A stretch of DNA of 5,304 bases from JACDAN01 sp035711385 (GTDB lineage Bacteria > Actinomycetota > Thermoleophilia > Gaiellales > Gaiellaceae): positions 1 to 5,304 of the forward strand of contig DASTCG010000156.1 of the NCBI GenBank assembly GCA_035711385.1. The letters run 5' to 3'. This document shows positions 1 through 5,304 of the stretch, piece by piece (the stretch's first letter is position 1; each line of letters starts with the position of its first letter). The notes beneath the pieces were generated by a model. The model searched no databases. It saw only the letters and a program-made list of their open reading frames with translations, and was not told where the DNA came from. The position numbers were made by a program, and so were the translations under genes.

Positions 1-294
1 CCCATAGAGGAGGATGCCCTTCGGCACCCGCGCCCCGAGCCGCTCGAACCGCTTCGGGTGCCGGAGGAAGTCCACGACCTCTCGGAGCTCCTTCTTCGCC
101 TCGTCCAGCCCGGCGACCTCGTCCCAGGTGACCGCGGCCCGGGAGCTCGGCTTCACGTGCGTCGTCTTCACCCGCGGCATCAGCGCGAGGCTGCGCCAGA
201 GCAGGTAGATGATCAGCGCGAACATGATGATCGGAAGCCACACGAAGGCGACGTCCCCGATCGTCTGCACGACTCCCCCCACGTCGAACGGCAT
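1..294 (-). CDS. ftsH: ATP-dependent zinc metalloprotease FtsH, N-terminal 98 residues (cut by window edge)
   Basis: FtsH is a membrane-anchored AAA+ protease that unfolds and degrades misfolded membrane proteins and some regulators at the inner face of the cytoplasmic membrane. The visible 98 codons start at ATG (292-294). They give a short N-terminus, one hydrophobic segment at about residues 17-37, basic residues just after it (R34, R41, K43), and then the start of the AAA+ domain at about residue 57. The signature reads TWDEVAGLDEAKKELREVV, followed by DFLRHPKRFERLGARVPKG and ILLYG, a near-textbook match to FtsH just before Walker A. The window ends before Walker A, so the ATPase and zinc sites (HEXXH) are not seen. 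A weak AGGCG ribosome site lies 4 nt before the ATG. Ordinary FtsH has two membrane segments around an external domain; only one fits here, unless the true start lies upstream. The gene diverges from the nicotinamidase gene. Family assignment is firm; whether this is the main FtsH or a paralog is unknown. Confidence 0.93.
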   Translation of the reverse strand, partial: MPFDVGGVVQTIGDVAFVWLPIIMFALIIYLLWRSLALMPRVKTTHVKPSSRAAVTWDEVAGLDEAKKELREVVDFLRHPKRFERLGARVPKGILLYG

Positions 295-344
295 GGAGCG
301 CCTATCGGCACTCTTGGCGGCGGGCTGTAGGGCAGACTGACGCC
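295..344. promoter_or_regulatory. Divergent intergenic spacer between ftsH and the nicotinamidase gene
   Basis: These 50 bp separate two outward-facing start codons, so the space presumably holds at least part of the promoters of both genes. I see no convincing pair of -35 and -10 hexamers on either strand. A TTGGCG at 314-319 looks like a -35 box for the plus strand, but no good -10 lies 16-18 bp downstream. Ribosome-site matches are weak on both sides: GGG at 330-332 for the plus gene and AGGCG for ftsH. The promoter role is inferred from gene layout only. Confidence 0.35.
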
Positions 345-1364
345 GTGGCCGAGCTTCCGCTGCCCTCGCATTTCGACGCAAGCCGCACCAGCGACATCTG
401 GCGCGTCCCCTACGGCGAACGGGCCGCCGACGCCCAGGCGTGGGCGTCGGCCCACACCCTGCGCCCGGCCCTCGAGGACAGCTTCCGGATCTGCCTGGTG
501 ACCGTGGACGTCCAGAACACGTTCTGCATCCCCGGCTACGAGCTCTACGTCCAGGGCGCCGAGCGCGACAACGCCCGGCTGTGCGACTTCCTCTATCGGA
601 ACCTCTCGACGATCACGGCGATCATCCCGACACTCGACACGCATCGGGCCACGCAGATCTTCCATCCGCTCTGGCTCGTGGACGAGCGAGGGCGGCATCC
701 CGAGCCGTACACGCTCGTCTCGGCGGAGGACGTCGAGTCCGGCCGCTGGCGGATCAACCCTCCGGCCGTCGAGAGCACCGGCATCGACGCGGAGTACGCG
801 CAGGAGCAGCTGCTCGACTACACACGGAAGCTCGCCGCGCGCGGCAAGTACAACCTCACGATCTGGCCGTACCACGCCATGCTCGGCGGCATCGGGCACG
901 CGATGGTCTCCTCGGTCGAGGAGGCGATCTTCTTCCACACCGTCGCCCGCTCCAGCCAGCCGGCCTTCCAGGTCAAGGGCGACAACCCCTTGACGGAGCA
1001 CTACTCGATGCTCGGGCCCGAGATCACGGAAGGGCCCGACGGAGCACCGATCGCGGGCAAGAACGACCTTCTCATCGAGCAGCTCCTCCTCTACGACGCC
1101 ATCGTCGTCGCCGGCCAGGCGAAGAGCCACTGTGTCGCCTGGACGATCGACGACCTGCTGGAGGACGACGACGAGCGCGAGCGCGCCCTCGCGCCGCGCA
1201 CGTACCTCCTCGAGGACTGCACGTCGCCGGTCGTGGTTCCCGGCCTCGACTACACGGAGCAGGCCGACGCGGCCTTTGCGCGCTTCGCGGCCGCGGGCAT
1301 GCACGTCGTCCGCTCGACGGAGCCGATCGAGAGCTGGCCCGGCATCCAGGCGCCTGTCCGTTAG
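345..1364 (+). CDS. pncA: Nicotinamidase-type cysteine hydrolase (isochorismatase-like fold), long form
   Basis: This is probably a nicotinamidase, which hydrolyses nicotinamide to nicotinate and ammonia in the cytoplasm as the first step of deamidating NAD salvage. The 339-residue protein starts at GTG. It carries the family landmarks in order: VDVQNTF with catalytic Asp55; LDTH (D98, H100), matching the metal-binding D-x-H of nicotinamidases; WPYH at 174-177, matching their WPxHC motif; VKGDNPLTEHYS with catalytic Lys211, close to the KGxNPxxDSYS of E. coli PncA; and GQAKSHCVAWT with the nucleophile Cys263. It is much longer than the usual 180-220 residues: about 45 extra residues precede the Asp, about 30 extra lie between LDTH and WPYH, and the C-terminus is extended. 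The Cys after WPxH is Ala178. No signal peptide or membrane segment is seen. The convergent neighbour is nicotinate phosphoribosyltransferase, which uses the product of this reaction, and this strengthens the call. Another amide-hydrolysing member of the superfamily cannot be excluded. Confidence 0.82.
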   Translation: MAELPLPSHFDASRTSDIWRVPYGERAADAQAWASAHTLRPALEDSFRICLVTVDVQNTFCIPGYELYVQGAERDNARLCDFLYRNLSTITAIIPTLDTHRATQIFHPLWLVDERGRHPEPYTLVSAEDVESGRWRINPPAVESTGIDAEYAQEQLLDYTRKLAARGKYNLTIWPYHAMLGGIGHAMVSSVEEAIFFHTVARSSQPAFQVKGDNPLTEHYSMLGPEITEGPDGAPIAGKNDLLIEQLLLYDAIVVAGQAKSHCVAWTIDDLLEDDDERERALAPRTYLLEDCTSPVVVPGLDYTEQADAAFARFAAAGMHVVRSTEPIESWPGIQAPVR

Positions 1365-2447
1365 CTACTCGACCAGCTCGAGGCGCGGATTCGGGCGGTA
1401 CCAGCGCCCAGCCTTCGCGGCGGGCCGGCCGTCCGCCAGCACGACGTCGGCGGTGAAGTCGTTCTCGCCCCGGATCAGCGCCGAGCCGACCCCGTAGGAG
1501 TCCACGGGGACGCCGTGCTCCTCGAACTCGCGGATCCGGTCGGCGTGCATCCCGCCCGAGACGACGATCTTCACGTCCTCGAAGCCGTCGCGGTCGAGCG
1601 CGTCGCGGACCTTGCGCACGAGCCGGTCGTTGACACCGCGCGGGTCGAAGTCACCGAGCTCGTTCCAGAGCGAGCGGTCGACCAGCGACCTCGAGGTGTC
1701 GAGCCTGACGCCCCAGAGCCGGTCCCGGAGCGCGCGAGCCACCTCCAGTGACGTCCCCACCGAGTCGTTCTCGAAGTCGACGAGCACGACGAGGTTCACG
1801 TCCGGCGGGATGTGCTCGGCGAACTTCGTCGCGGCGAGCACCGTGTTCCCGCCGTACGAGGAGATCAGCGAGTGCGGCACGGTGCCGATCGCCCTGCCGC
1901 CCCACCAGGAGGTATTGGCCTCGGTCGTCATCCCGATCGGCGCGCCGATCGTCGCGCCGGCCACGTAGGCCGCGTACCCGTCGCCCGTCTGCACGCGGTG
2001 GTGGTCGTACCGGGCCGGCATGAAGAGGACCGTCTTGCCGTTCGCCGCCTCCACGACCTGCTTCACGTTCGTGGCGATCAGCGTCCGGCGCGCGAGCACG
2101 CCCAGGTAGACGGTCTCCAGGTGGGCGAAGGCCGTGTAGTCGCCCTCGATCGTCATCACCGTCTCCCAGGGCGCGATCTCCTCCCCCTCGTAGAGGGCGT
2201 GGACGGTGAGGTCGTCCCAGTCGTCCGAGCAGAGCTTGAGCACGGCGATCGCCTCGTCGATCCCGGCGAGGAGCGCGTCCCTCTTCTGGAAGACCTGCAT
2301 GACGACCCGCGGGTGCCGACCGTCCTCGCGCAGCACCTGCCCCGTGCGGTTGAAGTACTCGTCGGTGTAGTAGCCCTCGCGGATCTTGTCGACCGGCAGG
2401 TCGAAGATGTCGGGCGGGAGGCGCGTCCTCCTAGTCTCGACCGCCAA
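1365..2447 (-). CDS. pncB: Nicotinate phosphoribosyltransferase
   Basis: The enzyme joins nicotinate to PRPP, giving nicotinate mononucleotide and pyrophosphate, usually with ATP hydrolysis; this is the committed step of Preiss-Handler NAD salvage. The 360-residue product is of the compact type. Landmarks are YYTDEYFNRTGQVL near residues 26-39 (N-terminal domain), ARYDHHRVQTGDGYAAYVAG at 145-164, GTVPHSLISSYGG at 188-200 with His192 at the place of the phosphorylated histidine of the family, VRLDTSRSL at 247-255 (sugar-phosphate region of the barrel), VSGGMHADRI at 296-305, and DSYGVGSAL at 316-324. All are intact. Translation starts at a TTG, chosen because GAGGAGG lies 6 nt upstream and the next in-frame ATG is about 50 codons later. 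The start lies inside the end of the DUF1385 gene (17-nt overlap), so the two are probably translationally coupled. Its stop directly abuts the stop of the convergent nicotinamidase gene. A quinolinate phosphoribosyltransferase is unlikely given these motifs and the neighbour. Confidence 0.93.
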   Translation of the reverse strand: MAVETRRTRLPPDIFDLPVDKIREGYYTDEYFNRTGQVLREDGRHPRVVMQVFQKRDALLAGIDEAIAVLKLCSDDWDDLTVHALYEGEEIAPWETVMTIEGDYTAFAHLETVYLGVLARRTLIATNVKQVVEAANGKTVLFMPARYDHHRVQTGDGYAAYVAGATIGAPIGMTTEANTSWWGGRAIGTVPHSLISSYGGNTVLAATKFAEHIPPDVNLVVLVDFENDSVGTSLEVARALRDRLWGVRLDTSRSLVDRSLWNELGDFDPRGVNDRLVRKVRDALDRDGFEDVKIVVSGGMHADRIREFEEHGVPVDSYGVGSALIRGENDFTADVVLADGRPAAKAGRWYRPNPRLELVE

Positions 2448-3222
2448 CCGCCGCCTCCTCGAGCCGGAGGCAGGCGGTCAGGGCCGCCTCTGCGACCTCC
2501 AGCTGATCCGGTGTTGGCTCCGTCGTCGCGAGACGGTGCTGGAGCTCGTGTCCGGGCCACGCAAGGAGCTTCGAGAGCCGGCTCTCCGGGTTCCGCGCCA
2601 TCCAGTTGAACACCTCGGTCGCGGTCGCGAGCGCGCCGACCGACGCGGCGGCCCTCGCCGTCGGCCGCAGCTGCTGGGGCGCCTTCGCGGCAAGCGCGTT
2701 GCCGGCCGCCATCGTCAGGAGGAGCGGGCCGACCAGGTGTGAGCCGCAGCGCTCGTGCTCTTTCGCCCGCGGCTCCCCGTGCTCATAGGTGCCGATGGAG
2801 ATGTGCTCCGCGCCGTGGTAGGCGGCGAGCGCCGACCCGCGGAGGGCGATCGCAGCCGGTGCGAGCGCCGCCACGCCCGCGATCAGCTCCTTCGTCGCGG
2901 GACCCAGCCGTCCAGAGGCGCGAATCGCATGTGTGAAGACAGCGCCGCCGGCCATCGCCGCGAGCACGGCGGGCCGCTCGAACGGAAACCGCGCCTCGGG
3001 CAGCCGGCGCCGCACCTCGGGCAAGAGGGCGAACGCCTCGACGAGGCGGGCCGGGCCGCGGAGGAACGGCTGCCGGACGTTCGCGGCGCGGAAGCGCTTG
3101 ACGTCGGCGACGACCCGCACCGAGCCGTCCGGCCTGCGAACGGCGCACGCCCAGGCGTTCGGGCCGTGCACGAGCACGCCGTTGGCGAGTGCCATGCCGC
3201 CGAGGCGAATTTTCTCGCTCAC
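2431..3222 (-). CDS. DUF1385 family membrane protein (YqhQ-like), function unknown
   Basis: This 263-residue protein belongs to the DUF1385 family, whose biochemical role I do not know. It opens with SEKIRLGGMALANGVLVHGP, corresponding to the family's N-terminal GGQAVxEGVMMR-type motif, and then WACAVRRPDG. The core signature is YHGAEHISIGTYEHGEP at 135-151, followed by ERCGSH at 157-162, matching the family's YHGAEHK...RCGT block whose His, Glu and Cys residues look like a metal or catalytic site. The family C-terminus is also present: PGHELQHRLATTEPTPDQLE at 223-242. Hydrophobic stretches at about 84-104, 111-128, 161-180 and 189-206 suggest three or four membrane segments. The start is GTG, overlapping the M20 peptidase stop as GTGA. 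No Shine-Dalgarno sequence precedes it, so translation probably depends on coupling. A longer reading of the same frame further upstream is an antisense or shifted shadow of the M20 gene. The third motif residue is Ile141 instead of the usual Lys. Confidence 0.87.
   Translation of the reverse strand: MSEKIRLGGMALANGVLVHGPNAWACAVRRPDGSVRVVADVKRFRAANVRQPFLRGPARLVEAFALLPEVRRRLPEARFPFERPAVLAAMAGGAVFTHAIRASGRLGPATKELIAGVAALAPAAIALRGSALAAYHGAEHISIGTYEHGEPRAKEHERCGSHLVGPLLLTMAAGNALAAKAPQQLRPTARAAASVGALATATEVFNWMARNPESRLSKLLAWPGHELQHRLATTEPTPDQLEVAEAALTACLRLEEAAVGGRD
2454..2460 (-). promoter_or_regulatory. Strong ribosome binding site fixing the TTG start of pncB
   Basis: The minus strand reads GAGGAGG here, six nucleotides before the TTG at 2447-2445. 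It is the strongest Shine-Dalgarno match at any start in the window, and it lies within the last codons of the DUF1385 gene. It supports the rare TTG start and suggests the salvage enzyme can be translated by both re-initiation and fresh ribosome binding. Confidence 0.75.
3219..3222 (-). other. GTGA stop/start overlap joining the M20 peptidase and DUF1385 genes
   Basis: The minus strand reads GTGA: the GTG starts the DUF1385 gene and the TGA ends the peptidase gene. This four-base overlap is a classic termination-reinitiation arrangement. The upstream bases (ACCCTCCGACGC) are pyrimidine-rich and lack a ribosome site, so coupling is the likely means of starting the second gene. Confidence 0.8.
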
Positions 3223-4550
3223 GCGTCGGAGGGTAGCGAGCCGATCTCGACTGCCGCATGGCGTAGAAACCGCACGCCGAGCTCGAGATCGTCGACCTCG
3301 ATCCGCTCGTCCGCGGAGTGGATGAGCCGCGCGGCCACCTCCGCGTCCATCGTGCGCATCGGGAAGAAGCCGTAGGCGACGGTCCCGAACGACTGACGCA
3401 GCCAGTGGCTGTCGGTGAACCCGGAGAGGAGCATGGGCACCACCTCGGCCCCGGGCTCGAGCTCCGAGACGAAGGACTCGATCATGTCCCAGAGGGGCGT
3501 CTCGATCGGCGAGCGGGTGCCGCCCTGGCCCTCGATCCACTCGAGCTCGAAAACGGCGTCGCCCAGGTACTCCCGGAGCTTCGCCTCCACCTCGGCCTGG
3601 GTGTGCCCGGGGAGGATCCGGCAGTCGACGGTCACCTCGCACCGCGCCGGGATCACGTTCCGCTTCTGGGACGCCTCGATCTTCGTCGGGGCGAGCGTCG
3701 TGCCGAGCAGCGGCTCGACGAGGTCGCCGGCGAGCGGGTGGACCGCCCGCGCGGCTGCGACGGCCTGATCCGGCGTCGGCACGCCGCCCGTGATCGTGCG
3801 CAGGAACGCCTCCACCTCCGGGCCTACCTCCGGCTCGTCCTGGAAGACCCCGAGCCGCTCGACGAGCGGCGCGGCCTTGACGAGCGCGTTGTCGGCGACC
3901 GCGGGGCGCGAGGCATGTCCGCTGCGGCCGTTGACCCTGAGCCGGAAGGGCGAGCTCATCTTCTCGGCGGTCGAGCAGACATAGAGCACGCGGCCGCCGA
4001 TGACGAGCCGGTCGCCGGCCCCCTCGTTCACGCAGTACTCGGCCCGCACGGCGTCGGGATGGGCTTCGCAGAGCCACTGGAGGCCGAAGCCGACGCCGAC
4101 CTCCTCGTCGGCGCACGCTGCGAAGATCAGGTCGCCGCCCGGCTCGAACCCCTCCCGGGCGAGGGAGGCGATCGCCACCGCGCTCGCCGCCACCTGGCCC
4201 TTCATGTCGAGGGCGCCGCGTCCCCAGACCTCGCCCCCTCGCAGCTCCCCCGACCAGGGATCGACCTGCCACTCGGCGGGGTCCGCCAACACGGTGTCCG
4301 TGTGCGAGAGCAGCACGAGCCTGGGACCGTCGCCGCTCCCGCGGATCCGGGCGACGAGGTTCGCCCGTTCCGGGATCTTCGCGAAGAGCTCCGACTCGAC
4401 GCCGTGGTCGCCGAGGTACTCGCGCAGGAGCTCCGCCGCCGGGGTCTCGTTTCCCGGCGGATTCACGGTGTCGAGGCGAATGAGCTCCTGGAGAAGCTCC
4501 GTCACCTCCTGCCGAAGTGGGACGGTCGGCGCGGCCAAGGCCGCGAGCAT
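3219..4550 (-). CDS. M20 family metallopeptidase (ArgE/DapE/CPG2-like), substrate unknown
   Basis: This is a cytoplasmic dizinc hydrolase of the M20 family, which removes acyl or amino-acid groups from amide bonds in small molecules or short peptides. The 443-residue protein has the full set of active-site motifs: SHTDTV with zinc ligand His83 and Asp85; GRGALDMKG with bridging Asp115; ADEEVG with general base Glu149 and ligand Glu150; NEGAG with probable ligand Glu176; and LIHSADE with C-terminal ligand His411. The smaller dimerisation domain, about residues 197-310, includes GRSGHASRP with conserved His212. The opening LIRLDTVNPPGNE is typical of carboxypeptidase G2/ArgE-like members. No signal peptide is seen. 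Substrate cannot be assigned: the protein is not clearly DapE, ArgE or PepT, and no arginine or lysine biosynthesis gene is nearby. It is the first gene of an overlapping cluster with the DUF1385 and pncB genes. The ATG at 4550 has no clear ribosome site and lies 11 bp from the divergent rarA start. Confidence 0.92.
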   Translation of the reverse strand: MLAALAAPTVPLRQEVTELLQELIRLDTVNPPGNETPAAELLREYLGDHGVESELFAKIPERANLVARIRGSGDGPRLVLLSHTDTVLADPAEWQVDPWSGELRGGEVWGRGALDMKGQVAASAVAIASLAREGFEPGGDLIFAACADEEVGVGFGLQWLCEAHPDAVRAEYCVNEGAGDRLVIGGRVLYVCSTAEKMSSPFRLRVNGRSGHASRPAVADNALVKAAPLVERLGVFQDEPEVGPEVEAFLRTITGGVPTPDQAVAAARAVHPLAGDLVEPLLGTTLAPTKIEASQKRNVIPARCEVTVDCRILPGHTQAEVEAKLREYLGDAVFELEWIEGQGGTRSPIETPLWDMIESFVSELEPGAEVVPMLLSGFTDSHWLRQSFGTVAYGFFPMRTMDAEVAARLIHSADERIEVDDLELGVRFLRHAAVEIGSLPSDA

Positions 4551-4555
4551 ACTTT
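4550..4555 (+). promoter_or_regulatory. Candidate -10 element for leaderless rarA transcription
   Basis: The plus strand reads TACTTT, matching the three most important positions of the bacterial -10 consensus (TAnnnT). It ends six bases before the A of the rarA ATG, so transcription would begin at or next to the start codon, giving a leaderless message. This fits the lack of any Shine-Dalgarno sequence before rarA. No clear -35 hexamer is visible 16-18 bp upstream. The hexamer overlaps the start codon of the divergent M20 gene. Confidence 0.4.
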
Positions 4556-4561
4556 TCGGCG

Positions 4562-5304
4562 ATGAGCGATCTCTTCTCCGATGCCGCGAGGGAGCGCCTT
4601 CCGCAGGTCGCCCCGCTCGCCCTCCGGGTCCGACCGCAGCGGCTCGACGACTTCGTCGGTCAGGAGCAGATCCTCGGAGAGCGCTCGGCGCTCCGCCTGG
4701 CGATCAGGCAGGACCGCGTCGGCTCGATGATCCTGTACGGCCCGCCGGGAAGCGGGAAGACGACCCTCGCCCGGATCGTCGCGAACCAGACCGGCGCCCA
4801 CTTCGAGGAGCTGTCAGCGGTCTCCGCGACCGTCTCGCAGGTGCGGGAGGTGATCGCCGGCGCCCGGGAGCGGCTCGGCGCCCAGGGCCAGCGGACGATC
4901 TTGTTCCTGGACGAGATCCACCGCTTCAACAAGGCGCAGCAGGACGCGTTGCTCCCCGCTGTCGAGGAGGGAGTGTTGACCCTGATCGGAGCGACGACCG
5001 AGAACCCGTACTTCGAGGTCAACTCCGCTCTCCTGTCGCGGACGCAGATCTACGAGCTCGAGCCGCTCTCCCACGCCGAGCTGGCGGTCGTGACGCGGCG
5101 CGGCGCCGAGGACCTCGAGGCGACGGTGCCGCCCGGGCTCGTCGAACAGATCGCGCTCCGAGCAGGCGGCGACGCGCGGAACGCGTTGAACATCCTCGAG
5201 CTTGCGGTGCAGACCGCCGCGGCCGAGGGAGCCGAGCTCTCGGAGCAGCACGTCGAGGACGCCGCGCGCAAGCGGCCGCTCGTCTACGACAAGGGCGGCG
5301 ACGC
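4562..5304 (+). CDS. rarA: Replication-associated recombination protein A (RarA/MgsA), N-terminal 247 residues (cut by window edge)
   Basis: RarA is a clamp-loader-like AAA+ ATPase, related to eukaryotic WRNIP1/Mgs1, that acts at stalled or gapped replication forks with SSB. The sequence opens with a short N-terminal tail followed by APLALRVRPQRLDDFVGQEQ, the typical RarA entry to the AAA+ domain. Walker A is GPPGSGKT at 60-67, Walker B is ILFLDEIHRFNKAQQDALLP at 113-132, and sensor 1 is GATTENPYFEVNSALLSR at 143-160, with Arg160 in the arginine-finger position. The sensor 2 region GGDARNALNILE is at 202-213. The final KRPLVYDKGGD is the RarA hallmark leading into the tetramerisation domain, which lies beyond the window (family length is about 430-450). 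The FNKAQQD and GATTENP blocks distinguish it from RuvB and DnaX. The lid region between ELEPLS and PPGLVEQ is slightly short compared with E. coli. The ATG has no ribosome site and may be leaderless. It diverges from the M20 gene with an 11-bp gap. Confidence 0.96.
   Translation, partial: MSDLFSDAARERLPQVAPLALRVRPQRLDDFVGQEQILGERSALRLAIRQDRVGSMILYGPPGSGKTTLARIVANQTGAHFEELSAVSATVSQVREVIAGARERLGAQGQRTILFLDEIHRFNKAQQDALLPAVEEGVLTLIGATTENPYFEVNSALLSRTQIYELEPLSHAELAVVTRRGAEDLEATVPPGLVEQIALRAGGDARNALNILELAVQTAAAEGAELSEQHVEDAARKRPLVYDKGGD

Noticed and set aside
213..1304. A 363-codon open frame on the minus strand across the nicotinamidase gene
   Set aside because: The translation is arginine- and valine-rich low-complexity sequence with no family motif, as expected for the antisense of a GC-rich gene. 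The plus-strand frame carries the complete catalytic motifs.
1368..1382. Small inverted repeat CTCGA-CCAGC-TCGAG near the convergent stops, considered as a terminator
   Set aside because: The stem is only 5 bp, no T-run follows on either strand, and it lies within the pncB C-terminal codons.
440..1456. A 338-codon plus-strand open frame overlapping the nicotinamidase gene in another frame
   Set aside because: The composition is Arg/Pro/Ala-rich with no family signature, and it runs past the true stop into the convergent gene. It is typical high-GC frame noise.
3223..4272. Long upstream extension of the DUF1385 frame, giving a 613-codon open frame
   Set aside because: Upstream of the GTG at 3222 the translation is Arg/Gly/Pro-rich noise overlapping the M20 gene in another frame. 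Family alignment starts at SEKIRLGG, so this is not a fusion.
3318..4565. A 415-codon plus-strand open frame opposite the M20 gene
   Set aside because: It is a shadow of the M20 coding strand, without recognisable motifs. The minus-strand frame holds all the zinc-site motifs.
4502..4801. A 99-codon minus-strand open frame across the start of rarA
   Set aside because: It overlaps the highly conserved RarA N-terminus and Walker A codons on the opposite strand, and its translation shows no recognisable domain.
1..5304. Search for a defence island, CRISPR array, transposon ends, tRNA or riboswitch
   Set aside because: No direct-repeat array, transposase motif, tRNA-like cloverleaf or gap longer than 50 bp was found. 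All the space is explained by six housekeeping-type genes.

Overview
This is a strongly GC-rich, densely packed stretch of bacterial chromosome with six genes, all of housekeeping type. I see no sign of a mobile element, phage, CRISPR array, RNA gene or laterally acquired island. The high GC, the GTG and TTG starts, the poor Shine-Dalgarno signals at several starts and the style of the proteins suggest a high-GC actinobacterium, perhaps of the Thermoleophilia (Gaiella/Solirubrobacter-like). That placement is an inference, not something the sequence proves.

Layout from left to right. Minus strand, 294 to the left edge: the N-terminus of an FtsH-type AAA+ membrane protease, cut just before its Walker A motif. 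After a 50-bp divergent spacer, plus strand 345-1364: a long nicotinamidase-type cysteine hydrolase. Its stop codon directly abuts the stop of a convergent minus-strand nicotinate phosphoribosyltransferase (1365-2447). That gene is the last of an overlapping three-gene minus-strand cluster, read in the order M20 metallopeptidase (4550-3219), DUF1385 membrane protein (3222-2431), nicotinate phosphoribosyltransferase (2447-1365). The junctions overlap by 4 and 17 nt. On the plus strand, starting only 11 bp beyond the M20 start codon, is rarA (4562 to the right edge), a replication-fork AAA+ ATPase cut at about codon 247.

The clearest functional link is between the two convergent central genes. 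Nicotinamidase converts nicotinamide to nicotinate, and nicotinate phosphoribosyltransferase converts nicotinate to nicotinate mononucleotide. Together they make the entry to the deamidating (Preiss-Handler) NAD salvage route. The M20 peptidase and the DUF1385 protein are tied to the phosphoribosyltransferase only by operon structure; their substrates and roles cannot be read from the sequence. FtsH and RarA are general protein-quality and replication-maintenance functions at the flanks.

No gene-free stretch exceeds 50 bp. The points most worth following up are the enlarged nicotinamidase, the single-membrane-segment FtsH N-terminus, the DUF1385 gene locked by overlaps into a salvage operon, and the very tight M20/rarA divergent start with a possible leaderless rarA promoter.
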